A stretch of DNA of 64,000 nt, from positions 55,028 through 119,027 of the forward strand of contig NZ_VFOR01000003.1 of assembly GCF_006716235.1 (NCBI RefSeq). The letters run 5' to 3'. The stretch's first letter is position 1. Each line of letters opens with the position of its first letter. The notes under the pieces were generated by a model. It searched no databases. It saw only the letters and a program-made list of their open reading frames with translations, and was not told the origin of the DNA. The stretch is from Propioniferax innocua (GTDB lineage: Bacteria > Actinomycetota > Actinomycetes > Propionibacteriales > Propionibacteriaceae). The position numbers were made by a program, and so were the translations under genes. Below, piece after piece: positions 19,448 through 27,671 of this stretch.

Positions 19448-20803
19448 TCATCGGCCGGTCTTGGGCAGACCGCCGCCCTTCTTGGGAGCGGGCTTCACCG
19501 GTGCGGACTTCTCGGGAGCAGGTGTCGTCGGCTCGGCCGATACCGAGGGCTCGGGGGTGGTGGTCGGCTCCGGGGTTGCACTGGGCTCGGGTGTCACGCT
19601 GGGCTCAGGCGTGGCGGTGGGTTCGGGCGTGCTCGTCGGGCCGGGGGTCGAGGTGCCCTCGGCCACGGTCAGCGTGGTGCTCGATTCGATCACCGGAGCA
19701 CCGGAGGCAGAGGTGCCGGTCAGCGAGAGGGCGCCCGAGGTGGTGGCCTGGACGTCGAAGGTGAACTCCAGCGATCCACCGGCAGCATCGAGCGCTGCAG
19801 CGGGGACGATGAGTGCATCACCCTCGACGGTTGCGTCGACCGAGGCCGAGCCATCCACGTAGGTGACGCCCTCGGGGAGGGCGATGCGCAGATCGACCGA
19901 CTGGGCGTCGCTGTTCGGGTTCTCGATCGACGCAGTGATCGTCGAAACGCCCGGGCCGTCCAGCTCGGCCGGGGAGGCCGAGATCTGCGTCGGCAGCGAC
20001 AGGATGCCGGTGGGGGAGAAGTTCGTCAGACGCTTGTACTCGGCCGATGCGCCGGGGGCGAGATCGACGGCCCAGCCGAGGGCCATGCCATTGTCGATGT
20101 GCGTGTCCGCATCGTCCAGCATGTTCGGCAGGGGATCGCGGGTCTCGATCATGTTCCAGACGTCGGAGTACCGGCCGTAGTAGTAGGTGCTGTCGGCCGT
20201 GAGCGGGATGAACTGCTCGACGCGGGTGCCGGCGGCCTTCTCGCCGTTCTCATCCGGGGCCTGGCAGGTGATCGTGCCGGTGGCTGCGTCATGGGTGCCG
20301 TAGCCGTAATCGGAGTCCTGCAGGTAGCAGTCGGCACCGTGGTACACGTAGCCGTCGATGGCGGCGTCGGAGATGTTCTTGACGCTCGTGGTGGTGCGGT
20401 ACGCGTTCTCGCCCACGACATATCGGTCGGTCTGGGTGATCTCGACCGATCCACCGGTCACGACCGTCACGATCGTGTAGGGGTCCTGCGCAGTGCCGGA
20501 GCCGCTGGTCTCCTGCGAGACAGGCGTCCAGCCCTCACGTCCGATCATGCTGCCCGCGGGAACATGATCCGGGCCGAAAAGCTCCTCGCCGGAAGCGAAG
20601 AACGTGCCGCAGGCGGTCTCCGAGAAGAACTCCGAATATGTGTCACCGAGATAGTCGACGCGGCAGTTCAGGTCCGGCGAGATCTGCACCTTGGTCAAGG
20701 GGCCCTCGGGGCTGTCGATGTCCGCTGCGAGAGCGGGCACCCCAACGGCGAGAGCCAAGCCGGTCCCGGCGGCCAGCATGCTGAGAATGCGATTGCCACG
20801 CAT
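19448..20803 (-). CDS. Secreted repeat-domain protein ending in a truncated LPXTG signal (LPKTGR)
   Basis: This 451-residue exported protein has a signal peptide (about 1-27, LALAVGVPALA before ADIDS). A beta-rich ectodomain with several cysteines follows. Near 265-345 is a DUF11-like adhesin-type domain (ASIENPNSDAQSVDLRIALP), then a Thr/Pro/Glu stalk. It ends in GGGLPKTGR and stops: the hydrophobic segment and basic tail of a sortase signal are missing, and none is encoded just downstream in this frame. Start ATG at 20803 has GGAGGAAAC; the frame upstream to 20845 lacks one. No specific function is recognised. Confidence 0.8.
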   Translation of the reverse strand: MRGNRILSMLAAGTGLALAVGVPALAADIDSPEGPLTKVQISPDLNCRVDYLGDTYSEFFSETACGTFFASGEELFGPDHVPAGSMIGREGWTPVSQETSGSGTAQDPYTIVTVVTGGSVEITQTDRYVVGENAYRTTTSVKNISDAAIDGYVYHGADCYLQDSDYGYGTHDAATGTITCQAPDENGEKAAGTRVEQFIPLTADSTYYYGRYSDVWNMIETRDPLPNMLDDADTHIDNGMALGWAVDLAPGASAEYKRLTNFSPTGILSLPTQISASPAELDGPGVSTITASIENPNSDAQSVDLRIALPEGVTYVDGSASVDATVEGDALIVPAAALDAAGGSLEFTFDVQATTSGALSLTGTSASGAPVIESSTTLTVAEGTSTPGPTSTPEPTATPEPSVTPEPSATPEPTTTPEPSVSAEPTTPAPEKSAPVKPAPKKGGGLPKTGR

Positions 20804-20835
20804 GTTTCCTCCACGTCGATCAAGACTTTGCGCGA

Positions 20836-20841
20836 ATCTTA
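20836..20841 (-). promoter_or_regulatory. Putative -10 element of the secreted LPKTG protein gene
   Basis: TAAGAT on the minus strand lies 33 nt before the ATG at 20803, in the 167-bp divergent gap to rbfA. The -35 match is weak. The rbfA side of the gap shows no clear promoter. Confidence 0.4.
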
Positions 20842-20970
20842 ACATCGCCTGAGAGAGAACCCATCGTTGAAATGGAAACCTTGCTGTTGTGGCGATATCC
20901 GGGTGTTCGAGTCGGCGTCGTCGATGAGGAAGAACGCAGGAGGGTTTCGAGTCTGGGGTGATCTGGAACC

Positions 20971-21453
20971 ATGGGAGTCATGAAGAACCCGCGTGTGCTC
21001 AAACTGGCCGACCAGATCAAGCAGATCACTGCTCAGATGCTGGAGCGGCGGATCAAGGACCCGCGCCTGGGCTTCGTCACGGTGACCGATGTGAAACTCA
21101 CCGGCGACACCCGGGAAGCGACCATCTATTACACCGTCCTGGGAGAGGACGCCGACGTGGCGTCGACGCAGGCGGCCTTGGACTCGGCCAAGGGATTGAT
21201 CAGGTCGACCATCGGAAAGCAGCTGGGCTTGCGCTTCGCGCCGAGCCTCGCCTTCATGCCCGACGCGATGCCGGAGAACGCCCGCCACATCGAAGACCTG
21301 CTCGCGCGTACCCAGTACGAGGACGCCCAGCGTGCCGCCGCCGCGGCAGGGGCCCAGTACGCGGCCGGGGAGGACCCCTACCGCAAGCCACATCAGGATG
21401 ACGCCGACGAGGAGCCCGCGTCGGTGGAGGACCGGTCGGACGACGCTCGGTGA
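20971..21453 (+). CDS. rbfA: 30S ribosome-binding factor A
   Basis: RbfA is a late 30S assembly factor of the KH type. The 160-residue protein has the family opening NPRVLKLADQIKQITAQML and DPRLGFVTVTDVKLTGD, followed by a variable acidic tail. The ATG at 20971 or the one at 20980 could be the start. The stop overlaps the truB GTG by 4 bp. It follows infB in the conserved order, although a minus-strand gene lies between them. Confidence 0.93.
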   Translation: MGVMKNPRVLKLADQIKQITAQMLERRIKDPRLGFVTVTDVKLTGDTREATIYYTVLGEDADVASTQAALDSAKGLIRSTIGKQLGLRFAPSLAFMPDAMPENARHIEDLLARTQYEDAQRAAAAAGAQYAAGEDPYRKPHQDDADEEPASVEDRSDDAR

Positions 21454-22337
21454 GCGGTTTCCTCGACCCCGGTGTCGTGATCGTCGACAAGCCCAAGGGC
21501 TGGACGTCACATCAGGTGGTCGGACGCCTGCGTCGTGTTCTGGGCACCCGCAAGGTGGGGCATGCCGGCACGCTCGATCCCATGGCGACCGGGGTGCTGG
21601 TCGTGGGCGTCAACCGGGCCACGCGCCTGCTGGGGCACCTGATGCTGACCCAGAAGCGCTACACCGCGACGATGCGTTTAGGGGTGACCACCACCACCGA
21701 CGACGCCGAAGGTGAGATCACGTCGTCACCGGGGGCGAGCGGAGTCACCGAGGACGATGTGCGTCGCGCCATGGCGCAGTTCACCGGGCGCATCGAGCAG
21801 GTTCCCACGGCGGTGTCGGCGATCAAGGTCGATGGCAAGCGTGCCTATCAACGCGTGCGGGACGGGGAGGACGTCGAGTTGGCTGCGCGTCCGGTCACCG
21901 TGGAGCGCTTCGACCTTCTGGAGGTCCGTCATGCCGGGGATGCCGTCCCGGTGCTGGACTGCGACGTCGAGGTCGTCTGCAGCTCCGGCACGTACATCCG
22001 GGCGTTGGCGCGGGATGTGGGGAAGGCGCTGGGCGTGGGCGGGCATCTGATCGCGTTGCGTCGGACGCAGGTCGGGCCGTTCACGCTCCACCATGCGCAG
22101 GCGTTGGATGATGGGATGACGGTTGCAGATGTGGACATGCTGCCGATCGCGGATGTGGCGCGACTGTGCTTTCCGGGTCGCCAGCTCGACGGTGATGCAG
22201 CGACACGCGTACGACACGGGAGGCGACTCGAAGGATGGGCGCTGACTGGGGTGACAGCGCTCTTCGATGGTCCAGAGTTTCTTGCGCTCTATGGGCCTGA
22301 CGGGCGGGACGCCGTCGCGACCGCAGTGTTCGTGTGA
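21450..22337 (+). CDS. truB: tRNA pseudouridine-55 synthase
   Basis: TruB makes pseudouridine 55 in the T-loop of tRNAs. The 295-residue protein has the catalytic motif GHAGTLDPMATGVL, whose aspartate near residue 44 is the nucleophile. It also has KRYTATMRLG, VPTAVSAIKVDGKRAY and the CSSGTYIRALARD segment. The GTG start overlaps rbfA (GTGA). In most relatives ribF follows closely. Here a 22-kb biosynthetic island intervenes before ribF. Confidence 0.96.
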   Translation: MSGFLDPGVVIVDKPKGWTSHQVVGRLRRVLGTRKVGHAGTLDPMATGVLVVGVNRATRLLGHLMLTQKRYTATMRLGVTTTTDDAEGEITSSPGASGVTEDDVRRAMAQFTGRIEQVPTAVSAIKVDGKRAYQRVRDGEDVELAARPVTVERFDLLEVRHAGDAVPVLDCDVEVVCSSGTYIRALARDVGKALGVGGHLIALRRTQVGPFTLHHAQALDDGMTVADVDMLPIADVARLCFPGRQLDGDAATRVRHGRRLEGWALTGVTALFDGPEFLALYGPDGRDAVATAVFV

Positions 22338-22511
22338 GTACCGGGCATACGTAGGTAATGACGCATCCGGGGACGCAGACGGATTCGTGCACATACCGAG
22401 TGTTTCGGAGGTCCAAGTTCCGCATCTGCTCGGTGTCGTTAGGCATGGTTTTCGCCCCTGCGCTTCCACGAATCTTGAGTCATCGGACCACGACACACTA
22501 AGGAGAATCCG
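22338..22511 (+). promoter_or_regulatory. Leader region of the precursor-peptide genes (left edge of the island)
   Basis: This 174-bp gap between truB and precursor 1 must hold the promoter of the precursor unit. No confident -35/-10 pair is visible. It contains the palindromes TACGTA (22348-22353) and GTGCAC (22387-22392), both also found in the divergent control region at 32.3 kb. The ribosome site AAGGAGA lies 6 nt before the ATG at 22512. Confidence 0.4.
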
Positions 22512-22907
22512 ATGGCGCTCAACGAAGCAGAGAAGAACGACTTCATCGACAAGTACACCAAGGTCCTCGTCGGCAGCTGGTCGGACGAGGAGTTCAAGAG
22601 CCGCCTCGAGAACGAGCCCCGCGCCGTTCTCGCCGAGGTTGGTCTTGAGATCCCCGCTGATGCCGATCTGAAGATCATCGCCACTGATCCGCAGTCCGGC
22701 GAGAAGGATGAGAATGGCAACCACGTCGGCCACCTCGATCGCCAGATTGCCCTGTGGGAGGTCGGCCTGAGCACCGGTCTCTACCAGCTGTTCATCCCGG
22801 AGACCCCGATGGTGAACATGGAAGACCTCGACCTCGAGCAGCTCGAAGCCGTTGCTGCCGGTGGCGACATCTACTGCTGCTGCTGCCCCTGCTGCTGCTG
22901 CGCCTGA
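22512..22907 (+). CDS. NHLP-type TOMM precursor peptide 1, polycysteine core (CCCCPCCCC)
   Basis: This 131-residue RiPP precursor has a nitrile-hydratase-like leader: FKSRLENEPRAVLAEVGLEI followed by a PADADLKII-type strand. The leader ends in a double glycine at about 117-118 (LEAVAAGG). The core DIYCCCCPCCCCA has eight cysteines in two blocks of four around a proline, coded almost wholly by TGC. NHLP leaders are known substrates of YcaO cyclodehydratases and NHLM exporters, and both are encoded in this island. Cleavage after GG by the C39 peptidase is expected. It is cotranscribed with precursor 2, 67 bp downstream, and has a strong AAGGAGA site. Confidence 0.93.
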   Translation: MALNEAEKNDFIDKYTKVLVGSWSDEEFKSRLENEPRAVLAEVGLEIPADADLKIIATDPQSGEKDENGNHVGHLDRQIALWEVGLSTGLYQLFIPETPMVNMEDLDLEQLEAVAAGGDIYCCCCPCCCCA

Positions 22908-22974
22908 CGACCGTCCCGGCCAGGTCCCGCAGGGATCGGGCCCTGAATCAACCACTCACTCCAAGGAGATTGAC

Positions 22975-23328
22975 ATGGCCATGACCGATGCCGAGCGCGA
23001 ACAGTTCAAGAAGCAGTACAGCGACATCATGGTGACTGCCTGGGCCGATGACGACTTCCGTCGTCAGCTGGTGGAGGCGCCTCGTGACGTTCTCGTCGAC
23101 CGTGGAATCGAAGCTCCCGCCGACGCCACCATCGAAGTGGTGACCGAGGGTGTCGCCACCGCCGAGGACGGCCTTGAGACCCAGCTGGAAGCCTGGGAGA
23201 AGGGGCTGACGTCGGGTTCGATCAAGCTCTACGTCCCGAAGGCACCCGAGCTGGACCAGAAGGGGCTGAGCCCTGAAGAGTTGGCCACCGTTACCGGCGG
23301 CTACTGCTGCTCTTGCTGCTGCGCCTGA
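22975..23328 (+). CDS. NHLP-type TOMM precursor peptide 2, core YCCSCCCA
   Basis: This is a 117-residue paralogue of precursor 1 with the same leader pattern (FRRQLVEAPRDVLVDRGIEA) and a double-glycine site (ELATVTGG, about 108-109). Its shorter core YCCSCCCA has five cysteines and one serine. The serine codon TCT is one base from the cysteine codon TGT. If the serine is also cyclised, the product would be a mixed thiazole/oxazole peptide. ATG at 22975 has CCAAGGAGA upstream; the longer frame to 22852 overlaps precursor 1 and is not used. A strong terminator follows. Confidence 0.92.
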   Translation: MAMTDAEREQFKKQYSDIMVTAWADDDFRRQLVEAPRDVLVDRGIEAPADATIEVVTEGVATAEDGLETQLEAWEKGLTSGSIKLYVPKAPELDQKGLSPEELATVTGGYCCSCCCA

Positions 23329-23338
23329 TATTTGACCC

Positions 23339-23386
23339 AACAGACCGGATGCCGGGATGACCGGCATCCGGTCTGTTTTATATAAT
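23339..23386 (+). terminator. Intrinsic terminator after the precursor pair
   Basis: A perfect 17-bp stem (AACAGACCGGATGCCGG and its complement) with loop GATGA is followed by TTTTATATAAT. It isolates the two-gene precursor transcript from the downstream regulator gene, allowing high precursor levels. The tail also contains a perfect TATAAT (23381-23386) that might act as a -10 for the regulator. Confidence 0.9.
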
Positions 23387-23401
23387 GAGCCCTTGTATTG
23401 C

Positions 23402-23407
23402 TAGGGT
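23402..23407 (+). promoter_or_regulatory. Candidate -10 of the LuxR-type regulator gene
   Basis: TAGGGT lies 41 nt before the ATG at 23449; TATAAT at 23381-23386 is an alternative. The hexamer GTGCAC, part of CGGTGCACG, lies just downstream at 23428-23433. Confidence 0.35.
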
Positions 23408-23448
23408 CGCGGAGTCACATACGAGCGGTGCACGTGGGGCGGTTAACC

Positions 23449-25863
23449 ATGAATCCGAGGGTGTCTCGAGAGCAGTCCTTGTTGCGGTTTGAAGAACTCA
23501 CTTGGTTGCGCGACCGGATGCACGACCGCAACGAGCACGGCCGCTCGGCTGTCGTCGTCGCCTCCCCGGACACCGGACTCACCGCGCTGCTTCAGGCTCA
23601 TGCCGCGACTGTGGAGCCAGCGGCCTACTTGGGGTGCCCCAGGAACGGCAATGACGACGTGCGGTTCTGGATTCACCGTGGGGGAGGCGAGCTTGAGTCT
23701 TTGTCGATTCCCTGGGATCAAGCCTTGGAATCCGTGGATCGGCTCGTGGCCGCCGACTTGAAGTTGCTGTGCATAGATGACGTGGCCAATCTTGCGGCGC
23801 CGCAGCGGGATGAGCTTTTCGCCGATATCGACCGATGGACGATGCAGGGTACGGCCACGCACGTAGGGCTGGTCGCAACCGGGGAAGCATGGGTGAAGGA
23901 TCTGACAAGTCGTGCTGAAGGAGCCGTCTTGGATCTGGGACCCCTGCCGATCGTCGACTTGGCTCAGTTCTTGGTTGCTTCGGAACGTCTTGAGGAGGAA
24001 GTGGCCGGAGCCGTTGCCGAAGTCAGCCATGGCTTCCCGGGGATAGCTCGACGCATCTGTCGCGATCTGTCCCGCAGCAAGCGCTTCGGCATCGACATGA
24101 CGCGGTCGTGGGTCCTCTCTCGCGGCGAGGGGGTGCTGCGTGACTATGTACAGCAGTACGTTCCCCCATGCGGCGAGGCGTGGAGACTGCTTGTCCTGAG
24201 CGTCTTCCTGCAGCCCCACGTTCGCTTCGAGGATGTCCGTCGGGCCACCGGGCTGGGTTACACCATGACGGCGGAGGTTCGTGCAGCCGAGGACTTCGCA
24301 TGGGTTCCGTGTGCTCAGGACGTCAACGATGTGCTTGCGAGGGCCCTTGTCAGCGACGTTCCCATCGAGGCTCGAGAGCAGGTTGGCCGGGAGCTTGAGA
24401 TCCTGACCGAGCGGTTTTCCCTCCCACCCATCAAACGCTTGGCAAATCTGGGAATCCTGGGGTTGAGTGACGCTCACTTGGCAGCCGCGAAAACCATCGC
24501 CGAGGACGCCGCGAACAACGGCGATACCGAGACGTTGGGAGCCGTGGGTGACCAGGTGATGCGTACTGCTGCGAACCTCCGTCAGGTGCGTTGGGCGCAA
24601 CAACTCCGCCTCATGTCATGGCAGGGCCGAGATTGGAATGGCCTGATCGAAGCGGCCACGGTCCGTAGTGAGACGACCACTGCGATGGACTGGACCGGAT
24701 TGAGCCCGCTGTTCGCACTGGAGAACCCAGGTGTTGCCTACAAGCTCATGGATGTGGGAGGCAACGGGGCACGTCATGTCGCACAGCAGCAGGGGCCTTT
24801 GTGGATGGCGCTGGTGGCCAACGAAGCAGTGGGTGACGGCTTCTCCGCTCGGGAATGGTTGCGACGCAACCGTTGCCGTCGAAACGAGTGCGAGATGTTC
24901 TTGGCCAGACTCCTCATCCGAGCGTGGACCGGTGGGGCGGCTCATGCGTCGCTGCGGCGGGTGGAAGCTCGCATGAGGAGTCAAACCATCGTGGCCGACA
25001 TGGGCGCGGACACCGCATTCATTCTGGCCTTGGCCCATTTGGCACTTGGCGACGCTGCTGCACTCTCGCTGTGGGCTCGAGTGGGTGCGGTCAGTGCTCG
25101 AGATGACCGCATCGTGGACGCTGCGTTCGGGGATCTCCTCTTGGCCCAGAGCCGCGTTCGCCAAGACGCCCCGGAGGCGGCGTGTGAGTTGGCAGAGTCC
25201 GCGCGGAGTCAGTTTGCTGCAATCAGAGCCGTGAATCTTGAGCGGCTGGCCCATTACACAGTGCTCCATGCAGCGTTGGAAGCGGCATCAACCGATATGG
25301 AGCACGCTGCCCCGGCCATTGATGATCCCACCATGCACCCAGTCATCGAGGCGTACGGATGCTATATCGCCGGAAGAATCCACGATGCCGCTGGACGGTC
25401 GGATGAAGCAGTTGAGCATCTTTTCCGGGCTGGAAAGACGCTGCAGCGGTCGAAACTGCATAACCCGACCCTCATACCATGGCGGCAGGAACTGGTGCAG
25501 ATCTATCGCAAGGCTGGCGAATCGAAGTTGGCTCACCTGATCGATGCCGAGCGTGACCGGGCACTTGCTCGCTGGAACGACCGGAATCCCATCCCCGACC
25601 TAGCGTTGCGCCAAACGTCGGAATCGGTCGACGACCTCGCATCCCGTGTTTCGCAGGCCGAAGCACGCGTCGTGGAACTGGCATTGCAGGGGAAGACGAA
25701 TATTCAGATTGCCCAAACACTCATCATCAGCAAACGCACCGTCGACACACACCTGAGCAACGTCTACAAGAAGTTGGGACTGAGTGGTCGTGCCCAGCTG
25801 CATGAGACGTTCCCGATGGGCTGGCCCATGCAGGGAGCCGAGCCCATCGTCCGCATAGTCTGA
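23449..25863 (+). CDS. Large LuxR-family transcriptional regulator of the island (LAL/STAND-like)
   Basis: This 804-residue cytoplasmic protein ends in a LuxR-type helix-turn-helix (about 735-790) with NIQIAQTLIISKRTVDTHLS followed by NVYKKLGL. The N-terminal third resembles a STAND/LAL ATPase: it has a Walker B-like LKLLCIDDV. Its P-loop region reads ASPDTGLTA and lacks the Walker A lysine, so ATP binding may be lost or altered. The middle is helical, TPR-like. It is probably the cluster-specific activator, placed between the precursor pair and the tailoring operon. ATG 23449 is preferred over TTG 23398, which lies at the candidate promoter. Confidence 0.82.
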   Translation: MNPRVSREQSLLRFEELTWLRDRMHDRNEHGRSAVVVASPDTGLTALLQAHAATVEPAAYLGCPRNGNDDVRFWIHRGGGELESLSIPWDQALESVDRLVAADLKLLCIDDVANLAAPQRDELFADIDRWTMQGTATHVGLVATGEAWVKDLTSRAEGAVLDLGPLPIVDLAQFLVASERLEEEVAGAVAEVSHGFPGIARRICRDLSRSKRFGIDMTRSWVLSRGEGVLRDYVQQYVPPCGEAWRLLVLSVFLQPHVRFEDVRRATGLGYTMTAEVRAAEDFAWVPCAQDVNDVLARALVSDVPIEAREQVGRELEILTERFSLPPIKRLANLGILGLSDAHLAAAKTIAEDAANNGDTETLGAVGDQVMRTAANLRQVRWAQQLRLMSWQGRDWNGLIEAATVRSETTTAMDWTGLSPLFALENPGVAYKLMDVGGNGARHVAQQQGPLWMALVANEAVGDGFSAREWLRRNRCRRNECEMFLARLLIRAWTGGAAHASLRRVEARMRSQTIVADMGADTAFILALAHLALGDAAALSLWARVGAVSARDDRIVDAAFGDLLLAQSRVRQDAPEAACELAESARSQFAAIRAVNLERLAHYTVLHAALEAASTDMEHAAPAIDDPTMHPVIEAYGCYIAGRIHDAAGRSDEAVEHLFRAGKTLQRSKLHNPTLIPWRQELVQIYRKAGESKLAHLIDAERDRALARWNDRNPIPDLALRQTSESVDDLASRVSQAEARVVELALQGKTNIQIAQTLIISKRTVDTHLSNVYKKLGLSGRAQLHETFPMGWPMQGAEPIVRIV

Positions 25864-25944
25864 AGGTCGACATCGTGATACCGGTTTGAGGTGCCGAAAC
25901 ATGGCCATCACATGCTGCGAAGCAGCACGAGCAGTTGTGGTGAA

Positions 25945-26685
25945 TCAGTGGCGCAACATGAAGGGGGCCATATGGTCAACGCATTCCTGTGGCGCCTCCA
26001 ACAGGGGAAGGTGCCCCAGACCTTCAAGGTGGACCAAGGTTGAGTTCGGTACCCTCGCGCGCAGCCGCTGGGCCGAGTCGCGGAATTGGGGAATGTCTTG
26101 GGTGCCGGAGAGGACCAGCGTGGGGACCGTCAGCTCGCCCAATGCCTGATCGGAGTGATCCAACGTCGTGAGTCCCGCCATCTCGTCGGAGCCAAGTTCT
26201 GCAAACGAGTGCTGATCGATCAGTTCCACCACCTGGTCGTAGCGCTCGGGGTGCTGACGCAGACCACTGAAGATCCGCGGGGGCTCGGCCATCCAGACCT
26301 TCGTGAGAGCGGAGCCGCGAACCCCGAATGCGTAGAGCCCCGCCAGCAGGCGGTACTTCGCGGCAGCTTCGGGGTCGTCTTCGCCTTGCGCAAGGGTTGG
26401 TGCAGCCAAGGTCAGGCTTCGCAGTCGGTGACGGAGTTGCATGGCAACCTGGAGAGCGATCCCGGATCCGTAGGAGAGTCCCACGAGGTGTTCGACTTGG
26501 TGGTCTTCGATGGTCTGTACCGCGCGGCTGGTGGCTTCTTCGACGTTCATCCGAACGTGTGTCAAGGAACCGTGTCGGGGCAGGTCGATGCCCACATGCT
26601 GCCAGTCTGGAAGCAACTCCCAGATGCATTCGAATACTTCTGATCGCATGGTGTACCCGTGGACCCACGCGACTACGGGGGTCAT
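25945..26685 (-). CDS. Alpha/beta hydrolase of the TOMM island
   Basis: This 246-residue cytoplasmic hydrolase has the oxyanion-region HG motif (VHGYTM), the nucleophile elbow GLSYGSG, an acid in SGTQDIPQF and a histidine in GLGHLPLLEAP, so the catalytic triad looks intact. It is the last gene of the minus-strand tailoring operon, overlapping the Rieske gene by 4 bp. Possible roles are peptide or ester hydrolysis, thioesterase-like release, or self-resistance. None can be assigned from sequence alone. Only a weak hairpin (TGCTGC GAA GCAGCA) lies between it and the convergent regulator gene. Confidence 0.8.
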   Translation of the reverse strand: MTPVVAWVHGYTMRSEVFECIWELLPDWQHVGIDLPRHGSLTHVRMNVEEATSRAVQTIEDHQVEHLVGLSYGSGIALQVAMQLRHRLRSLTLAAPTLAQGEDDPEAAAKYRLLAGLYAFGVRGSALTKVWMAEPPRIFSGLRQHPERYDQVVELIDQHSFAELGSDEMAGLTTLDHSDQALGELTVPTLVLSGTQDIPQFRDSAQRLRARVPNSTLVHLEGLGHLPLLEAPQECVDHMAPFMLRH

Positions 26686-27662
26686 TTGCCCTCACCCGAC
26701 GTGGCGCCCGCGCAACTCGTGTCCCCAGCTACCGGTGGGATGGTTTGGAACCCAGCGCAGAATTGACGGAATGCACGTACCGTGCCGTCCAGAACATCCA
26801 GATGGTCACACCCTGGGGTCAACCCCTCCCATACCGGGATATCTTGCTGGAAGGCACGCTCGGCGCCAGCGACAGCGTGTTGCAGTTTCTCTTGGGGAAG
26901 GTTGGCAGAGATGGCAACGCGAACGGCGCACCCTCCCTCAGGCAGAGGAAGGACACCGGTCACGACGAGAGGATCATCAGGAGTACTGCCGTATCGCGTC
27001 AGGACGAGGCTGGGGCTGACTGCAACCGCGTGGAATTCGCTGTCCTGCGAATCCGCCCCGCCACGAACAGCTGCGACCAGTTCCGCCGGATCATCGTCCC
27101 GGGCTTCTTGGGCGAATGGGTCCGTACCGGTGCGGAAGGTCGCGTGGATATGACATGCGCCTGCGTCATCCTTCCGGGTGCGAGCATTCATCACGAGGGG
27201 AACCCCGTGGACTGGAGCGAAGTGATGAATGTCGAACGCATTCTCGGGGATCAGCCGAGGTTCAGCCGAGACCGTGGTGTGGACGGCGCTGTGCACATCA
27301 CCCTGTAGGAGCTCACCGAGGAGGGCCGCGAGCCCTCGGTCTCCCGAATCAGAGTCAGTGAGGCGGCCAAAGATCATGCCTCCCTTTTCCATGACCGGGT
27401 AACGGGTCAATGACCCCACGCGGAAGGATCGCGCATGGAACGGACATGCGACCACGTCGTTGCCCCGTTTGGTGCGCAGCAGGGTTCCACCTGAGAGATC
27501 CGCACCACGGTGTGGGCAGACGGCGTCTGCGAACACCACTTCATCGGCGAGCCGGAGCAACATGAGTCTTCGGTGACCGATTCGAACAGGCGTGATCGTT
27601 TCGGTGAGTTCTTCGACAAGGGCGAGTAGGTACCACCCGTTGTGTAGATCGTTGGTGGTCAT
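26682..27662 (-). CDS. Rieske non-heme iron oxygenase
   Basis: This 326-residue enzyme has an N-terminal Rieske 2Fe-2S domain with CPHRGADLSGG and CPFHARSF (CxH and CxxH ligands, about residues 49-75). The C-terminal catalytic domain carries the mononuclear-iron motif ENAFDIHHFAPVHG near residue 140, as in KshA-like or aromatic-ring oxygenases. It could hydroxylate, desaturate or cyclise the azole peptide. A partner reductase is not encoded in the island. ATG has AGGAGAG upstream. It overlaps the hydrolase gene and follows the flavoenzyme gene by about 9 bp. Confidence 0.87.
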   Translation of the reverse strand: MTTNDLHNGWYLLALVEELTETITPVRIGHRRLMLLRLADEVVFADAVCPHRGADLSGGTLLRTKRGNDVVACPFHARSFRVGSLTRYPVMEKGGMIFGRLTDSDSGDRGLAALLGELLQGDVHSAVHTTVSAEPRLIPENAFDIHHFAPVHGVPLVMNARTRKDDAGACHIHATFRTGTDPFAQEARDDDPAELVAAVRGGADSQDSEFHAVAVSPSLVLTRYGSTPDDPLVVTGVLPLPEGGCAVRVAISANLPQEKLQHAVAGAERAFQQDIPVWEGLTPGCDHLDVLDGTVRAFRQFCAGFQTIPPVAGDTSCAGATSGEGK

Positions 27663-27671
27663 GGAACTCTC

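Noticed and set aside
22866..22907. The cysteine runs could mark a metallothionein or metal-binding tail.
   Set aside because: All three proteins have NHLP leaders with cleavage sites, and the neighbouring genes encode azole-forming and NHLM export enzymes. A RiPP precursor explains everything better.
25912..25926. TGCTGC-GAA-GCAGCA as a terminator between the regulator and hydrolase genes.
   Set aside because: The stem is only 6 bp and no T-tract follows on either strand, so it is mentioned but not listed as a terminator.
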